A stretch of DNA of 64,000 nt, taken from the NCBI GenBank assembly GCA_025359245.1, contig JANYGW010000022.1, positions 1 to 64,000 of the forward strand. The letters are read 5' to 3'. The notes below the pieces were generated by a model. That model was not told where the DNA came from. It made no database searches and saw only the letters and a list, made by a program, of their open reading frames with translations. Below, piece after piece: positions 1 through 12,803 of this stretch; position 1 is the first letter of the stretch, and each line of letters begins with the position of its first letter. The position numbers and the translations under genes were made by a program. Origin of the DNA: Massilia sp. (GTDB lineage: Bacteria; Pseudomonadota; Gammaproteobacteria; Burkholderiales; Burkholderiaceae_D).

Positions 1-1078
1 CGCGCCGAGCACCGGCACGCCCCCGCCCCCGCCGCCGCCGCCGCCCTTGCCGGCCCGCCTGACGCTGGACGGCGCGCGCATGCTGGCGCCTGACGGCAGC
101 GCGCTGACCTTGCGCGGCATGAACGAAGGCACCTGGGGCGAGATGCGCAGCGGCGACGCCGCCGCCATCGCCGCCCAGGGCGGCAAGGTGGTGCGCGTGC
201 TGATCCGCTGGTGGGGCTTGTACGGCGGCGCCGACGTCGAAAGCCGCGCGCTCGACAATGCGCCCGGCCATTTCAAGCCGGACCACCTGGCCCAGTTCCT
301 CAAGGAAGTCCAGTGGTGCATCGATGCCGGCCTGTGGGTGATCCCGGTGATCGATTCGAATTGCGGCCAGAACGGCCTGCAGGATGCGGCCATGGCGCAG
401 TATTGCGACGCCAGCGGCAGCTTCCCGGGCGGGCGCAATTTCTGGACCGACCTGAGCCAGCGCGCGGTGTTCAAGGAAGCCTGGGTCTACCTGGCGGGCG
501 TGCTCAAGAACTATCCGAAGATCGCCTTCTATGAATTGCTGCCCGAGCCGCTGGCCGGGCGCGATGCGTCGCACGGCGCCGAAGTGTCGGCCTTCTACCA
601 GGAGCTGATGGCGGCCATCGAGGACAGCGCCGGCGACAAGCGCACCCCGTTCCTGGTCGGCGCGCGCGACGCCTACAACATCAACCTGTGCGACGAAGCG
701 TATATCCCGGCCGCGCGCTGGGCCAACCGGGTCGTCTACACCGGCAACCTGTTCATCCGCACCGGCAAGAGCCAGGCCGACAACCTGGCCAGCCTCGATA
801 GCCGCCTGGCGGCGCTGGCGAGCATGCAGGCCGCACGCAAGGTGCCCGTGTTCATCCAGCAGTTCGGCGTGCGCAGCGGCGACGACCCGGGCCAGTTCTA
901 TCTGGACGCCGGCTTGAGCCGGATGAACACGGCCGGCATCGGCTACACCGGCTGGCAGTGGCGCCAGAACACCAGCAGCGCCGACGAATACGCGATCATC
1001 ATCGCCGACCCGGTCAGCGGCGCCGACATCGTCAAGGCGCCCGAGCTGGCGCTGTATGCCAAATACTGGAAAGCCTAG
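1..1078 (+). CDS. GH5-like secreted glycoside hydrolase, 5' end cut by window edge
   Basis: The reading frame is open from base 2, so the gene begins outside the window. It starts here with a linker of nine consecutive prolines (GCC/CCG run), typical of a tether between a signal or lipoprotein anchor and a catalytic domain. The remaining ~343 residues look like a (beta/alpha)8 cellulase-type domain: LRGMNEG near the start, RVLIRWWGLYGG, and YELLPEP, which carries the likely acid/base Glu (residue 167 counted from the TTG at base 47). At the usual nucleophile position (a GEFG-type motif) the sequence reads FIQQFGV, so Glu appears replaced by Gln. It may be a divergent subfamily or a non-catalytic carbohydrate binder. 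The substrate is unknown. The stop codon overlaps that of the convergent downstream gene. Confidence 0.7.
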   Translation, partial: APSTGTPPPPPPPPPLPARLTLDGARMLAPDGSALTLRGMNEGTWGEMRSGDAAAIAAQGGKVVRVLIRWWGLYGGADVESRALDNAPGHFKPDHLAQFLKEVQWCIDAGLWVIPVIDSNCGQNGLQDAAMAQYCDASGSFPGGRNFWTDLSQRAVFKEAWVYLAGVLKNYPKIAFYELLPEPLAGRDASHGAEVSAFYQELMAAIEDSAGDKRTPFLVGARDAYNINLCDEAYIPAARWANRVVYTGNLFIRTGKSQADNLASLDSRLAALASMQAARKVPVFIQQFGVRSGDDPGQFYLDAGLSRMNTAGIGYTGWQWRQNTSSADEYAIIIADPVSGADIVKAPELALYAKYWKA

Positions 1079-2322
1079 CGCGCGGCGGCGTCGCTGGCCG
1101 GCGCCGGCGCTGGCGCGCTGCCGCCGCGGCGCTGCGCCGCTTCTTCCTTCTTCAGCTGGCGGTCGATCACGGCGTTGACCTCGAGGCGGGCCTGTTCGAG
1201 CTTGGCGAAAATCTCGCGCACCGTCACCAGGTCGGCGTCGTCGGAAAACAGCAGCGAGCCGTCCTCGTAATGGACCTTGGACTGGCGCTCGCCGACGAAA
1301 TTGATCAGGCGCCGCTTCTCGTCGAGCATGTGGCGGTAGGCTTCGCCGAATTCGACCATGTACCCGTACGAGCCGCCGGTTGCCGTTTCGATCTTCTTCA
1401 GGTAGTTCGACATGCGCGGCGTTTCGACGCCGCGCAAGGCCTCGTCACGCTCCTTGATGATCTGGTCGATTTCCTTGAGCAGCTTCTCGAGCGAGACTTC
1501 GACCTGATCGAGCACGCCGCGCGAATGGGCGAGGCTGACCCTGGAACCGAGATATTCGGCCTTGAGGATGTCGGCGAAACCGACATATTTGAGCTCGTCC
1601 TCGAACTTGTTGTAGGCGTTGCTCATCTTGATGATCGAGCTGCCGGAAATCCATACCACCTTGTCCATGTAGGGAATCGCGACGTGGCCGATCTTGATGG
1701 TGCGCCCTTCCCCGGCGGCGCGCGCGGCGGCCAGGTCGGCATCGACCTTGCGCAACACATCGTGTGCCTGGTCGGCCATGCGCTCGTCGAACTGGTGCGC
1801 CCAGCGCCCGACCGCCTCGTTCACCTCGGCGTGGATCTTCTTCTGGTTGGCGCGCAGGGCAACGATGGCGGGCGTCGCATCGACGCGGTGCAATTCGGCC
1901 AGTTCGGCCGGCGTCAGGAAGGTGCTCGGATAGATCAAGCCGCCGCCGGCCTGCTGGCCGCGCGCCTCGCGCTTGCGAAATCCCGGCGTGCGCGTCAGCC
2001 TGGCCAGTTCGGCGGCCTGCCTGGGCGGGATGAAACGCGCATACACGGGCGCCAGCCGGCGATAGGTTTCCTCGGCCGTGATCTGGCGCCGGAACGCGCT
2101 GTCGAATTCGCGGTCGGCCGCCGTCGCCGTCGCGCCAGGGGCCGGCGGACCGCTGAGCCACTCGTAGCTGCGCACCGCTTCGAGCAGGTCGCGCAGGTCT
2201 TTCGCGTAGGCCGGCGCCAGTTCGGCCGTGGCGGGCGACGCCGCTTCCTGTTGGGCGTGCGCCGGCGCCAGCGCCGCCAGCAGTGCAAGGGTCAGGCCAG
2301 CCATCAGGCGTGTCAGATTCAT
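1075..2322 (-). CDS. Secreted hypothetical protein, alpha-helical
   Basis: A 415-residue protein of unknown function. The start at 2322 is chosen because it gives a clean signal peptide (MNLTRLMAGLTLALLAALAP ending in AHA-Q). The mature part is mostly charged helix; a stretch around residues 95-150 (RFIPPRQAAELARL, then FLTPAELAELHRV) faintly recalls the DUF2059 pattern, but I would not assign it. The C-terminus is helical and Lys/Glu-rich, ending in an Ala/Pro tail. It lies 19 bases downstream of the DUF3857/transglutaminase gene on the same strand, so the two are probably co-transcribed and may act together in the periplasm. The stop codon sits in a CTAG shared with the convergent GH5 gene. 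Confidence 0.75.
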   Translation of the reverse strand: MNLTRLMAGLTLALLAALAPAHAQQEAASPATAELAPAYAKDLRDLLEAVRSYEWLSGPPAPGATATAADREFDSAFRRQITAEETYRRLAPVYARFIPPRQAAELARLTRTPGFRKREARGQQAGGGLIYPSTFLTPAELAELHRVDATPAIVALRANQKKIHAEVNEAVGRWAHQFDERMADQAHDVLRKVDADLAAARAAGEGRTIKIGHVAIPYMDKVVWISGSSIIKMSNAYNKFEDELKYVGFADILKAEYLGSRVSLAHSRGVLDQVEVSLEKLLKEIDQIIKERDEALRGVETPRMSNYLKKIETATGGSYGYMVEFGEAYRHMLDEKRRLINFVGERQSKVHYEDGSLLFSDDADLVTVREIFAKLEQARLEVNAVIDRQLKKEEAAQRRGGSAPAPAPASDAAAR

Positions 2323-2341
2323 GTCGATCCAGTTGGTGTGG

Positions 2342-5125
2342 TTAAGGCTGCGCGCGCGCCAGCTCATGCTGCGCGGCGACGTGGTAGGGATTGTCGAGCA
2401 CCCGCTTGTCGACGGCGCGCTGGAAGTACACGCGCGCCTTGAGCGGATTGCCCTTGGCCAGGTGGTAGCGCCCGGCATAGAAATAGGCTTCGACCAGCTG
2501 TTCGCTATTGCCGTCGACCAGGCCGCGGCTGGCCTCGCTGACCATGTGTTCGGGCTCGATCGCGCCGGCGAACATGGCGCGCACCGCCAGCAGCCAGGGC
2601 AGGTCGGCGCCGTCCACGGGCGCCGCCGCCGCGCCGCCGGCGATCTGGTGCAGGATGGCCGCGCGCATGCGCCCCGGATCGTCGTCCGCCTTGGCCAGCG
2701 CGGCCAGGAAATCGGCTTGCGCCGCAGCCGGCTTGTTCAGGTACAACAGGGCCAGGCCGCGTCCCAGGTAGACCGGCGCCTGGTCGGCGCCGCGCGCCAT
2801 CGCGCGGCTGAAATCGGCCTCGCTTTCGCGCAAGCGCCCGACGATGAAATTGACCTCGGCGCGGCAGCGCAGCAGCGTGTCGGACTGCAGCTGCAGCTGC
2901 AGCGCGCGCAGCATGTCCTTTTGCGCCTCGGCCTTGCGGCCCAGGTAAGCCAGCGCCTGCGCCCGTTCGCACAGCGAGGCGCTGGCGTCGCGCCCGGTCG
3001 CGTCGGCGTCCGCGATGACGCGGCCGATCGCCAGCAACGATTGCTCCAGGCGCGCTTCGGCCGCCAGCTTGCGCGGCGCGGCCGCGCGCGCCGGGGCAGG
3101 CGTGCCCGGCCTGGGCACGTGCAGCGTCCCGCCGAGCATCTCGTTATATTGCTGCATATTCTTCAGGTACTGGGGCAGGCGTCCGGGCTGCACGCGGTCG
3201 TCGCGCAGCGCCAGCGCCAGGTTCACATGCATCGTGCGCTTGCCCGATTCGAGCTTGCGCACCAGGCGGAAGGCCGGGTCGTCGAGCGTGCGCGTGTTCG
3301 AAAATTCGCCGGCGTCGACGCTGGCCGGCAGCGTCAGCTGGAAGTCGTAGTCGAACAGATACGGGTAGGCCGGGATCTCCAGCGCGAAGCTGCGCCGCGC
3401 GTTGCCGGGCGGGGCGAACAGCTCGGTCAGGTTGGTGGGCGAATAGCGCAGCGTCCAGCCGTCGCCGTTCTCGCCCGGCGCCAGCAGCGAGGCAATGCTG
3501 TAATGGACTTCGATCACCAGCGTATTGCGCAGGCGGTCGTCGCGCACGCGCGGCTCGCCCACCAGCTGGGCGTCCGGATAGCGCTTGACCAGCGCGCCCT
3601 CGTACGCCTTGCGCAGCTCCGGCTTGCTCATGCGCGCCAGCTGGACCCGGGTCGACTCGGCGCGCACGCCGGCCATGGTGACCGTTTCGACAAACTCGGC
3701 CGGCTTGCCGAAGTCGGTCACCGTGGCGCGTTCGACGCGCCCGTTGGTGACCAGTTCGCGCGCCTGCGCGGGAATCGTCGACAGCGCCGTCGTGCCCGGG
3801 CTGACCACCAGCACCTGGCGCCCCTCGTGCGCCTGGCCCATGCGTTCGAGCTGGCCGTATTGGCCGAGCCGGGTCGGGTCGAGGTAGTACTGCTTGCCGC
3901 CCACGGTGACGCGCACGATCGCATGGTCGAACAGCGTCGGGCTTGGCAGCATCTGGTCCAGGCCCTTGACCATGCTCGATGCCACCAGCACCGGCTCGGC
4001 CTCGATGCCCAGCGCGCGCAGCATCGCCAGCGCCAGCAAGGTCTTGTCCTTGCAGTCGCCGTAACGGCGCTCGAGCACCGTCGCCGGCGGGAACGGCCGG
4101 TGCGAATTTTCGCCCAGCGAGACCGACAGGTAGCGGATATCGTTCTGGACGAATTCGAGCACCTTGGCCACCGCCTCCTCGGGCGTTTTGGCGGCATGCG
4201 CGGCGCGCAGCGGGCCGGCCAGCACGCTGGCCGGGGTCGGCGCCGAAAACAGCTCGAGCGCCCAGGCATTGACTTCGGACCAGTCGCGGAAATCGGAAAA
4301 CTGCAGCCAGCGGAACTGGTGCAGGTCGGACGGCACATAGCCTTCGCCCAGCACCGGCGTCAGCGCCTGGGCCTCGAAACGCAAGCGGCGCCGGCCGTCG
4401 CGTTCGGATGCGCTCTGGCGCGGCATGGCGCCGCCGCCCATCATCTTGTAGTCGACCAGCAGCGCCGACGGCGCGTCGACCGTGACGCGGCGCCGCTGCA
4501 CCGGCGCCGGATAGTCCCACTGCGCCGAGTCCATGAAGTGGCCGCCGAACACCGGGTTCTGCCCGCTGACGGTGAATTCGATGTCGAGCGTGTCGCCGAC
4601 CCGCACGTCGGTGGTGACGATCTGCGCCGTCACGCTGCCGTCGACCAGGCCCTGTTCGAGGCCGCGCTCGCGCTGCATGAAACGGATGTCGGCGCTGGCC
4701 AGCTTGTCGATCGCCTCGCGCCCGCGCAGCACCACCAGCCGGTGCAGCTGCACGCGCTGGTAGACGGGCTGGAATTCGATGTCGTACTGCCCCAGCGCCC
4801 CGAGGCTGGACGGCTCATGCGCGGTCAGCGCGCGGTGCTGGTACATCGCACTGCCGTCGCCGGCGCGGAACTGCAGGTCGGCCAGGCCGATGCTCAGCGC
4901 GTGGCCGCTCGCTGGCACCGCCACTGCGGCGATCCGGTCAACCCAGGCCGGCAGCGGGTCGCCGCGCGTGAAGGCGCGTTCGGCCGCGCTCGCGCTGGAT
5001 GCCGGCGCCAGCGCCGCTTCGGTGGAATACGCCATCGGCCCGCTGGCGAGCAGCAGCGACAGCAGCGACAGCAGGAAAAGGCGGCGGGCAACGGCGCGCG
5101 GGCGCAAAGGGAGCGTAGGAGTCAC
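2342..5125 (-). CDS. DUF3857 / transglutaminase-like / TPR periplasmic protein
   Basis: A 927-residue exported protein counted from a GTG at 5125, which places a good signal peptide (RRLFLLSLLSLLLASGPMA) near the N-terminus. An in-frame ATG at 5203 would add 26 residues, and neither start has a clear ribosome site. The order is a DUF3857-type beta domain (about 60-280), a transglutaminase-like core (about 300-420) and helical TPR-like repeats at the C-terminus. The papain-like triad is visible: Cys358 in YGDCKDKT, His401 in FDHAIV and Asp416 in YLDPT. Family members are thought to act as periplasmic proteases or transglutaminases; the substrate is unknown. It leads a two-gene unit with the secreted helical protein downstream. 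Confidence 0.85.
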   Translation of the reverse strand: MTPTLPLRPRAVARRLFLLSLLSLLLASGPMAYSTEAALAPASSASAAERAFTRGDPLPAWVDRIAAVAVPASGHALSIGLADLQFRAGDGSAMYQHRALTAHEPSSLGALGQYDIEFQPVYQRVQLHRLVVLRGREAIDKLASADIRFMQRERGLEQGLVDGSVTAQIVTTDVRVGDTLDIEFTVSGQNPVFGGHFMDSAQWDYPAPVQRRRVTVDAPSALLVDYKMMGGGAMPRQSASERDGRRRLRFEAQALTPVLGEGYVPSDLHQFRWLQFSDFRDWSEVNAWALELFSAPTPASVLAGPLRAAHAAKTPEEAVAKVLEFVQNDIRYLSVSLGENSHRPFPPATVLERRYGDCKDKTLLALAMLRALGIEAEPVLVASSMVKGLDQMLPSPTLFDHAIVRVTVGGKQYYLDPTRLGQYGQLERMGQAHEGRQVLVVSPGTTALSTIPAQARELVTNGRVERATVTDFGKPAEFVETVTMAGVRAESTRVQLARMSKPELRKAYEGALVKRYPDAQLVGEPRVRDDRLRNTLVIEVHYSIASLLAPGENGDGWTLRYSPTNLTELFAPPGNARRSFALEIPAYPYLFDYDFQLTLPASVDAGEFSNTRTLDDPAFRLVRKLESGKRTMHVNLALALRDDRVQPGRLPQYLKNMQQYNEMLGGTLHVPRPGTPAPARAAAPRKLAAEARLEQSLLAIGRVIADADATGRDASASLCERAQALAYLGRKAEAQKDMLRALQLQLQSDTLLRCRAEVNFIVGRLRESEADFSRAMARGADQAPVYLGRGLALLYLNKPAAAQADFLAALAKADDDPGRMRAAILHQIAGGAAAAPVDGADLPWLLAVRAMFAGAIEPEHMVSEASRGLVDGNSEQLVEAYFYAGRYHLAKGNPLKARVYFQRAVDKRVLDNPYHVAAQHELARAQP

Positions 5126-5243
5126 GGAGCGGGAGCGGATACAGTGAATGAGATGGAATTGTCGTTTCGTTAGAGCATGGGTTCGCGCCGTACGATAGCA
5201 CATCGGACGCGTGAATTAGAAAAAAAACAACGACCAACAGTCG

Positions 5244-5271
5244 AAAAAAAACCAGCCCCTTGCGGGACTGG
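5244..5271 (-). terminator. Rho-independent terminator after M28 peptidase gene
   Basis: On the minus strand a hairpin (CCAGTCCC, loop, GGGGCTGG) is followed at once by eight T residues. It lies about 25 bases after the stop of the M28 peptidase gene and separates it from the DUF3857 gene. Confidence 0.9.
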
Positions 5272-5295
5272 CCTGTGTGCCTGCGGCGCCGGTGC

Positions 5296-6945
5296 TTACT
5301 TGCGCTCGGCGGCGCTTTCGTCGCGTTTGGCGCGGAACTCCGAATCCTTGGCCCAGCCCGGCCAGGCTGTCGAGGCGGCCAGGTCGCTGCCCAGCGCGTA
5401 CAGGATCTCGAGGTCGCGCGCCAGGCCGGTGAAGGTCCACTTTGCGCTCCACTGGTCCGACGGCTGGTGGTAGTTGTCGGTGTTGTAGGCTTCCTTCCAG
5501 GCCTGGCCGGCCTTGACGCCGCCGTCGATCCAGTCTTCACCGGACTCGAACGAGATGGCCGGCACGCCGCGCTTGGCGAACGGGAAGTGGTCGGAGCGGA
5601 AGAAGTGGCCCGCTTCCGGATTCGGGTCCGGCGAATACGTCACTTTCCACCGCTTGGCCTTGGCCACCAGCTGGTCGAGCAGGTCGAGCTTGGCGCTGCC
5701 GGACGTGCTGAAGTTGCGCGCCGGGCCGTACACGCCCAGCGCATCCATGTTGATCACGCCCACGGTGGAGCCGAGCGGGTACAGCGGATTGGACGAATAG
5801 TATTCGGAGCCGAGCAGGCCGCGTTCTTCGGCCGTCACGGCCAGGAACACCACGCTGCGTTTCGGCGCCGGCTGCTTGCCGTAGCCGCGCGCCAGTTCCA
5901 GCAAGGCCGCGATGCCGGTGGCGTTGTCGATCGCGCCGTTGTAGATGGTGTCGCCCTTGGCGTCGGCCAGGCCGACCCCGAGGTGGTCCCAGTGCGCGCT
6001 GTACATCACGTACTGCTTCGGCCGCTCGCTGCCTTCGACCAGCGCCGCCACGTTTTTCGACGTGATGACCTGGGCGTCGACGGCGTAGCTGGCCGACAGC
6101 GTCACGCCCTTCAGTTCGACCGGCTTGAAGGCGTGCGTTTGCGCCGTCTTCTTGAGCGCCTCGAAATCGAGGCCGGCGCGCTTGAACAGGTCGACCGTCA
6201 GGTCGCGCTGGATCCACGCTTCCACCGGCGCGTGCGCCTTGGCCGGTTCCTTGCGCACGATGTCGTACATGACGTTGGTGTTCGAATTCTTGACCGTCGG
6301 CCAGCCGTACGAGGCCGGCGCCGTTTCGTGCACGATGATGGTGCCGAGCGCGCCGCGGCGCGCCATTTCCTCGTACTTGTAGGTCCAGCGTCCGTAGTAG
6401 GTCATGGCCTTGCCGCCGAACTCGCCCTTGCCGGTTTCGAAGTCGGGATCGTTGATCAGCACGATGGCCAGCTTGCCCTTCAGGTCCATGCCCTTGAAGT
6501 CGTCCCACTTGCGTTCCGGCGCGCTCACGCCGTAGCCGACGAACACCAGCGGCGCGTTCTTGAAGTCGACGCTCTTGGCGCCGTTCATCGCGGCGCGCAC
6601 GGCGATGTCGTCGCCCTGCACCAGCGCCTGGCTCTTCTTGCCGTCGTTGACCGACAGCGTCAGCGGACCCTTGATTTCAAAACGGCCCAGCGGCACGTCC
6701 TGGGTCCAGCCGCGCTTGCCGTTGACCAGGTCGCCGCCGGGCTTGAGGCCGGCGGCCTTGAACTGGGCCACGATGTAGTCGACGGTCTTGACTTCGCCGG
6801 CCGTGTTCGGGGCGCGCCCTTCGAATTCATCGGACGACAGGACTTTGACATCCTGCGACAGGCGCTGGACGTCGAATTTTGGTGGCGCTGCGGCCGTCGC
6901 GGTAGCGGCGGCGGAAACCAGCAGGACGAGCGTGGCTTTTTTCAA
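5296..6945 (-). CDS. Secreted M28 family metallopeptidase with PA domain
   Basis: A 549-residue aminopeptidase-type enzyme. The start is a TTG at 6945: it has an AGGAG ribosome site six to seven bases upstream and begins a normal signal peptide (LKKATLVLLVSAAATATAAA). A PA-type insert (about 125-240) precedes the M28 catalytic domain. Zinc-binding and catalytic residues are visible in SAHWDHLG (His318, Asp320), GAIDN (Asp340), TAEERGLLGS (Glu373/374), NMDALG and a late SDHFPF histidine. It probably releases N-terminal amino acids from peptides in the periplasm or outside the cell. It lies 109 bases downstream of the REC-GGDEF gene on the same strand but has its own ribosome site and terminator, so operon membership is open. 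Confidence 0.92.
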   Translation of the reverse strand: MKKATLVLLVSAAATATAAAPPKFDVQRLSQDVKVLSSDEFEGRAPNTAGEVKTVDYIVAQFKAAGLKPGGDLVNGKRGWTQDVPLGRFEIKGPLTLSVNDGKKSQALVQGDDIAVRAAMNGAKSVDFKNAPLVFVGYGVSAPERKWDDFKGMDLKGKLAIVLINDPDFETGKGEFGGKAMTYYGRWTYKYEEMARRGALGTIIVHETAPASYGWPTVKNSNTNVMYDIVRKEPAKAHAPVEAWIQRDLTVDLFKRAGLDFEALKKTAQTHAFKPVELKGVTLSASYAVDAQVITSKNVAALVEGSERPKQYVMYSAHWDHLGVGLADAKGDTIYNGAIDNATGIAALLELARGYGKQPAPKRSVVFLAVTAEERGLLGSEYYSSNPLYPLGSTVGVINMDALGVYGPARNFSTSGSAKLDLLDQLVAKAKRWKVTYSPDPNPEAGHFFRSDHFPFAKRGVPAISFESGEDWIDGGVKAGQAWKEAYNTDNYHQPSDQWSAKWTFTGLARDLEILYALGSDLAASTAWPGWAKDSEFRAKRDESAAERK

Positions 6946-7054
6946 GGGAAAACTCCTGTTGTGGTGGATCAGGGCGCAAGGTGGTGACCTTGGCCAGACG
7001 GGCCAAAGTATCCTCGCTAAATTCGCCGCGGTCAAACATGCGGGACGCGCGTAT

Positions 7055-7965
7055 TTACCCCGCCGTGCGCCACTCGACCCGGTTGCGCCCCCCGTGCTTG
7101 GCGCGGTACAGCTGCAGGTCGACCGCTTCGAGCAGGTCGGCGGCCGACTCGCCGCCCTCCTCGCCCAGCGTGGCGCCGCCCACGCTGACGGTGAGCACCG
7201 GCGCCACCGCCGACGCCGCGTGCAGGATCATCAGCTGTTCGATCGCCTTGCCAAGGCTGGCGACCAGGTGCTGCGCCTGCGCCGCATGGGTGTCGGGCAT
7301 CAGCAGCACCAGCTCTTCGCCGCCATAGCGCGCCGCCAGGTCGACCGGGCGGCGCATGAAGGAGGCGGCGGTGCGCGCCACTGAACGCAGCACGCGGTCG
7401 CCGGCCGGATGCCCATACCGGTCGTTGTACTGCTTGAAGCAATCGATGTCGAGCAGCGCCAGCGACAGCGGACGGCGGCTGGCGCGCGCGCGCGCCCATT
7501 CGGCCGCGTACACCTCGTCGAAGCGGCGCCGGTTGGCCAGCTCGGTCAGGCCGTCGATGTTGGCCAGCCGTTCGAGCATGCGGCGCTGGCGCACCACCTG
7601 CAAGTGGAGCGCCACCCTGGCCGTGACCACGGTCGGATTGAACGGCTTGGCGATGTAGTCCGACGCGCCCATGTTCAGGCCGCTCGCCTCGTCTTCCGGC
7701 CGGTCCAGGCCCGAAATGAAGATCACCGAAATGTGCGCCGTGTGCGGATCGGCGCGCAGCCGGCGCAGCACTTCGTAGCCGTCCATGTCGGGCATGACCA
7801 CGTCCAGCAGGATCAGGTCGGGCGCGTGCAGCAGCGCCTTCTCCAGCGCCTGCACGCCGCTCTTGGCCATCACCACCGTGTATTCGGGTTTCAGCAGTTC
7901 GCCCAGCACCTGGCGGTTGACGGCGTCGTCGTCGGCGACCAGCACCTTCTGCGGCTCGGCCACGT

Positions 7966-7969
<4 letters not shown>
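7055..7969 (-). CDS. REC-GGDEF response regulator (diguanylate cyclase)
   Basis: A 304-residue cytoplasmic regulator. The N-terminal receiver (1-125) has the acidic pocket DDD (13-15), phospho-acceptor Asp56 in LLDVVMP and Lys108. The C-terminal GGDEF domain has an active GGEEL signature (216-220) and an RxxD inhibitory site (Arg207-Asp210) five residues before it, so it should make c-di-GMP under product inhibition. The GTG start overlaps the stop of the hybrid kinase gene (GTGA), implying translational coupling and a cognate pair in which the kinase HPt domain could phosphorylate this receiver. It is the last gene of the coupled TonB receptor/CruF/MpaB/kinase operon. Confidence 0.95.
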
Positions 7970-11396
<3,427 letters not shown>

Positions 11397-11400
<4 letters not shown>

Positions 11401-12803
11401 GCCCGCACTCCTTCGGCGCCGCCGCTGTGGCGCCTGGTGATCTTGTGTTCGAGCGCGTTGACCCAGGCGGGCGACTTGGGATCGACATGCCAGCCGCTGG
11501 TCATCCCGGCCATCTGGTTGAGCAGCTCCGGCGGCAGCTTGAGGGGACGGGTCTGGTCCATCAGGACCTTGCAGGTGAACTGGTAGCCGACCACGCGGGT
11601 GATCATGCGCGCGATCGAGAAATCCTTGACGAACAGGCGCACGACAAAGTCGAACGCGCGGATCAGCAGCATCACGGCCACGAAGGCCAGGCGCGCCGGC
11701 AGGCCCACTTTCTGGTCGATGCCGATATCGGCGGCCGTGGTCCGGCCGCACAGGTGGCGCGTGAGCAGCACCGGAAACGGCTTGAACAGCGTAAACGGAA
11801 TCACCGCCTTCATCGTGTTCATCAGCGCATTGCCCAGGCCCGGACGCGGATCGGGCAGCCACGATTGCAGCCGGCCGCGCTGCTGCAATTGCGCGAACAG
11901 CTCCTCGGCCTGCTCCATCGTGTGCGCCATCAGCGTGGTTTCCATGCCGAGCACATGGCCCATCACGTTCCAGGTGTGCAGATAGGCCAGCTCGTCGTCC
12001 TTCGGCAGTCCCAGCCCCAGCTTGCGCAGGCTGCGCAGGAACACGTAGCCGAACGTGAGCAGCGTGTAGGCCAGTTCGTCCTGGCTGCACGGCACGCCGT
12101 CGGCCGGGATGTTCCAGCCGAGCGCGAACAGCGCCTGGTGCAGGTTGGCCGGATCAAAGCCGGCCAGCGCCGGCAACGCGCGGCGCTTGCTCACCAGCGC
12201 CGGGTTGCCGCGCATGATCAGGTGGCGGATCGTCGCGTGGATCAGGCGCACCTTGAGCACCTGCGCCAGGCCGCCGCCTTCGGGCCGGGTCAGGCCGCCG
12301 GCCATCATCACCGGGAAGATCATCGCGGCGGTGGAACGGATCCGGTGGTCGGTGCGCTGCTCGAGCTGGCCGGCCACATGCAGCACCGCCGCCAGGTCGG
12401 GAATCACATAGCATTCGGGCAGGCTGGCACAAAACAGCAGCGTGCACGAGAGCATGCCGAACTCGATGAACAGTTGTTCGGCGCGTTCGATGCGCACCGG
12501 GTCGGTCCACTCGGGCAAGGCCAGGCCGGCCGCCAGGTAGGCTTGCAATTCGGCGCCGATGGCCGGGTCGACGCCGGCATCGGCGCGCCAGTTCGCCAGC
12601 GCGCCATTGGTCTGCCACTGCGCCATCAGGCGGTTGATCACGCCCAGCACCTCGAAATTGCACTGGTGCGCGGCGCCGCCCTCGTCACCGTCGCCGGCGC
12701 CCCACGGATCGAGCAGGCGCGCGATGGTGTTGTCGGCCAGCGGGTCGGCGCAGCGGCGCAGTTCCTCCAGGTCGGGCAGCGTCAGTCGGGCCGGCAGGCT
12801 CAT
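11397..12803 (-). CDS. MpaB / latex-clearing-protein-like oxygenase (DUF2236)
   Basis: A 468-residue protein without an evident signal peptide. The central helical core matches the DUF2236 pattern of the latex clearing protein Lcp and Mpa[10 protein letters not shown] (110-118), Arg154/Arg156 and Thr158 in [11 protein letters not shown], a Gly-rich turn, then VRLIHATIR, where His189 corresponds to the proximal haem ligand. The later [18 protein letters not shown] and [13 protein letters not shown] also fit. Characterised relatives are b-type haem oxygenases that cleave C=C bonds of polyisoprene, or oxidise other hydrophobic compounds. A hydrophobic helix near 370-390 suggests membrane association. 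ATG overlaps the stop of the CruF-like gene, and its stop overlaps the kinase start. The substrate is inferred only from context. Confidence 0.85.

Noticed and set aside
29-46. GCC/CCG triplet run at the window start
   Set aside because: It is the codon run for a polyproline linker, not an independent repeat element.
2228-5173. A 981-codon open frame on the plus strand
   Set aside because: It lies antisense to the DUF3857/transglutaminase gene, whose domains and catalytic triad are clear. The antisense protein is Arg/Gln/His-rich without motifs, as expected from GC-rich codon shadows.
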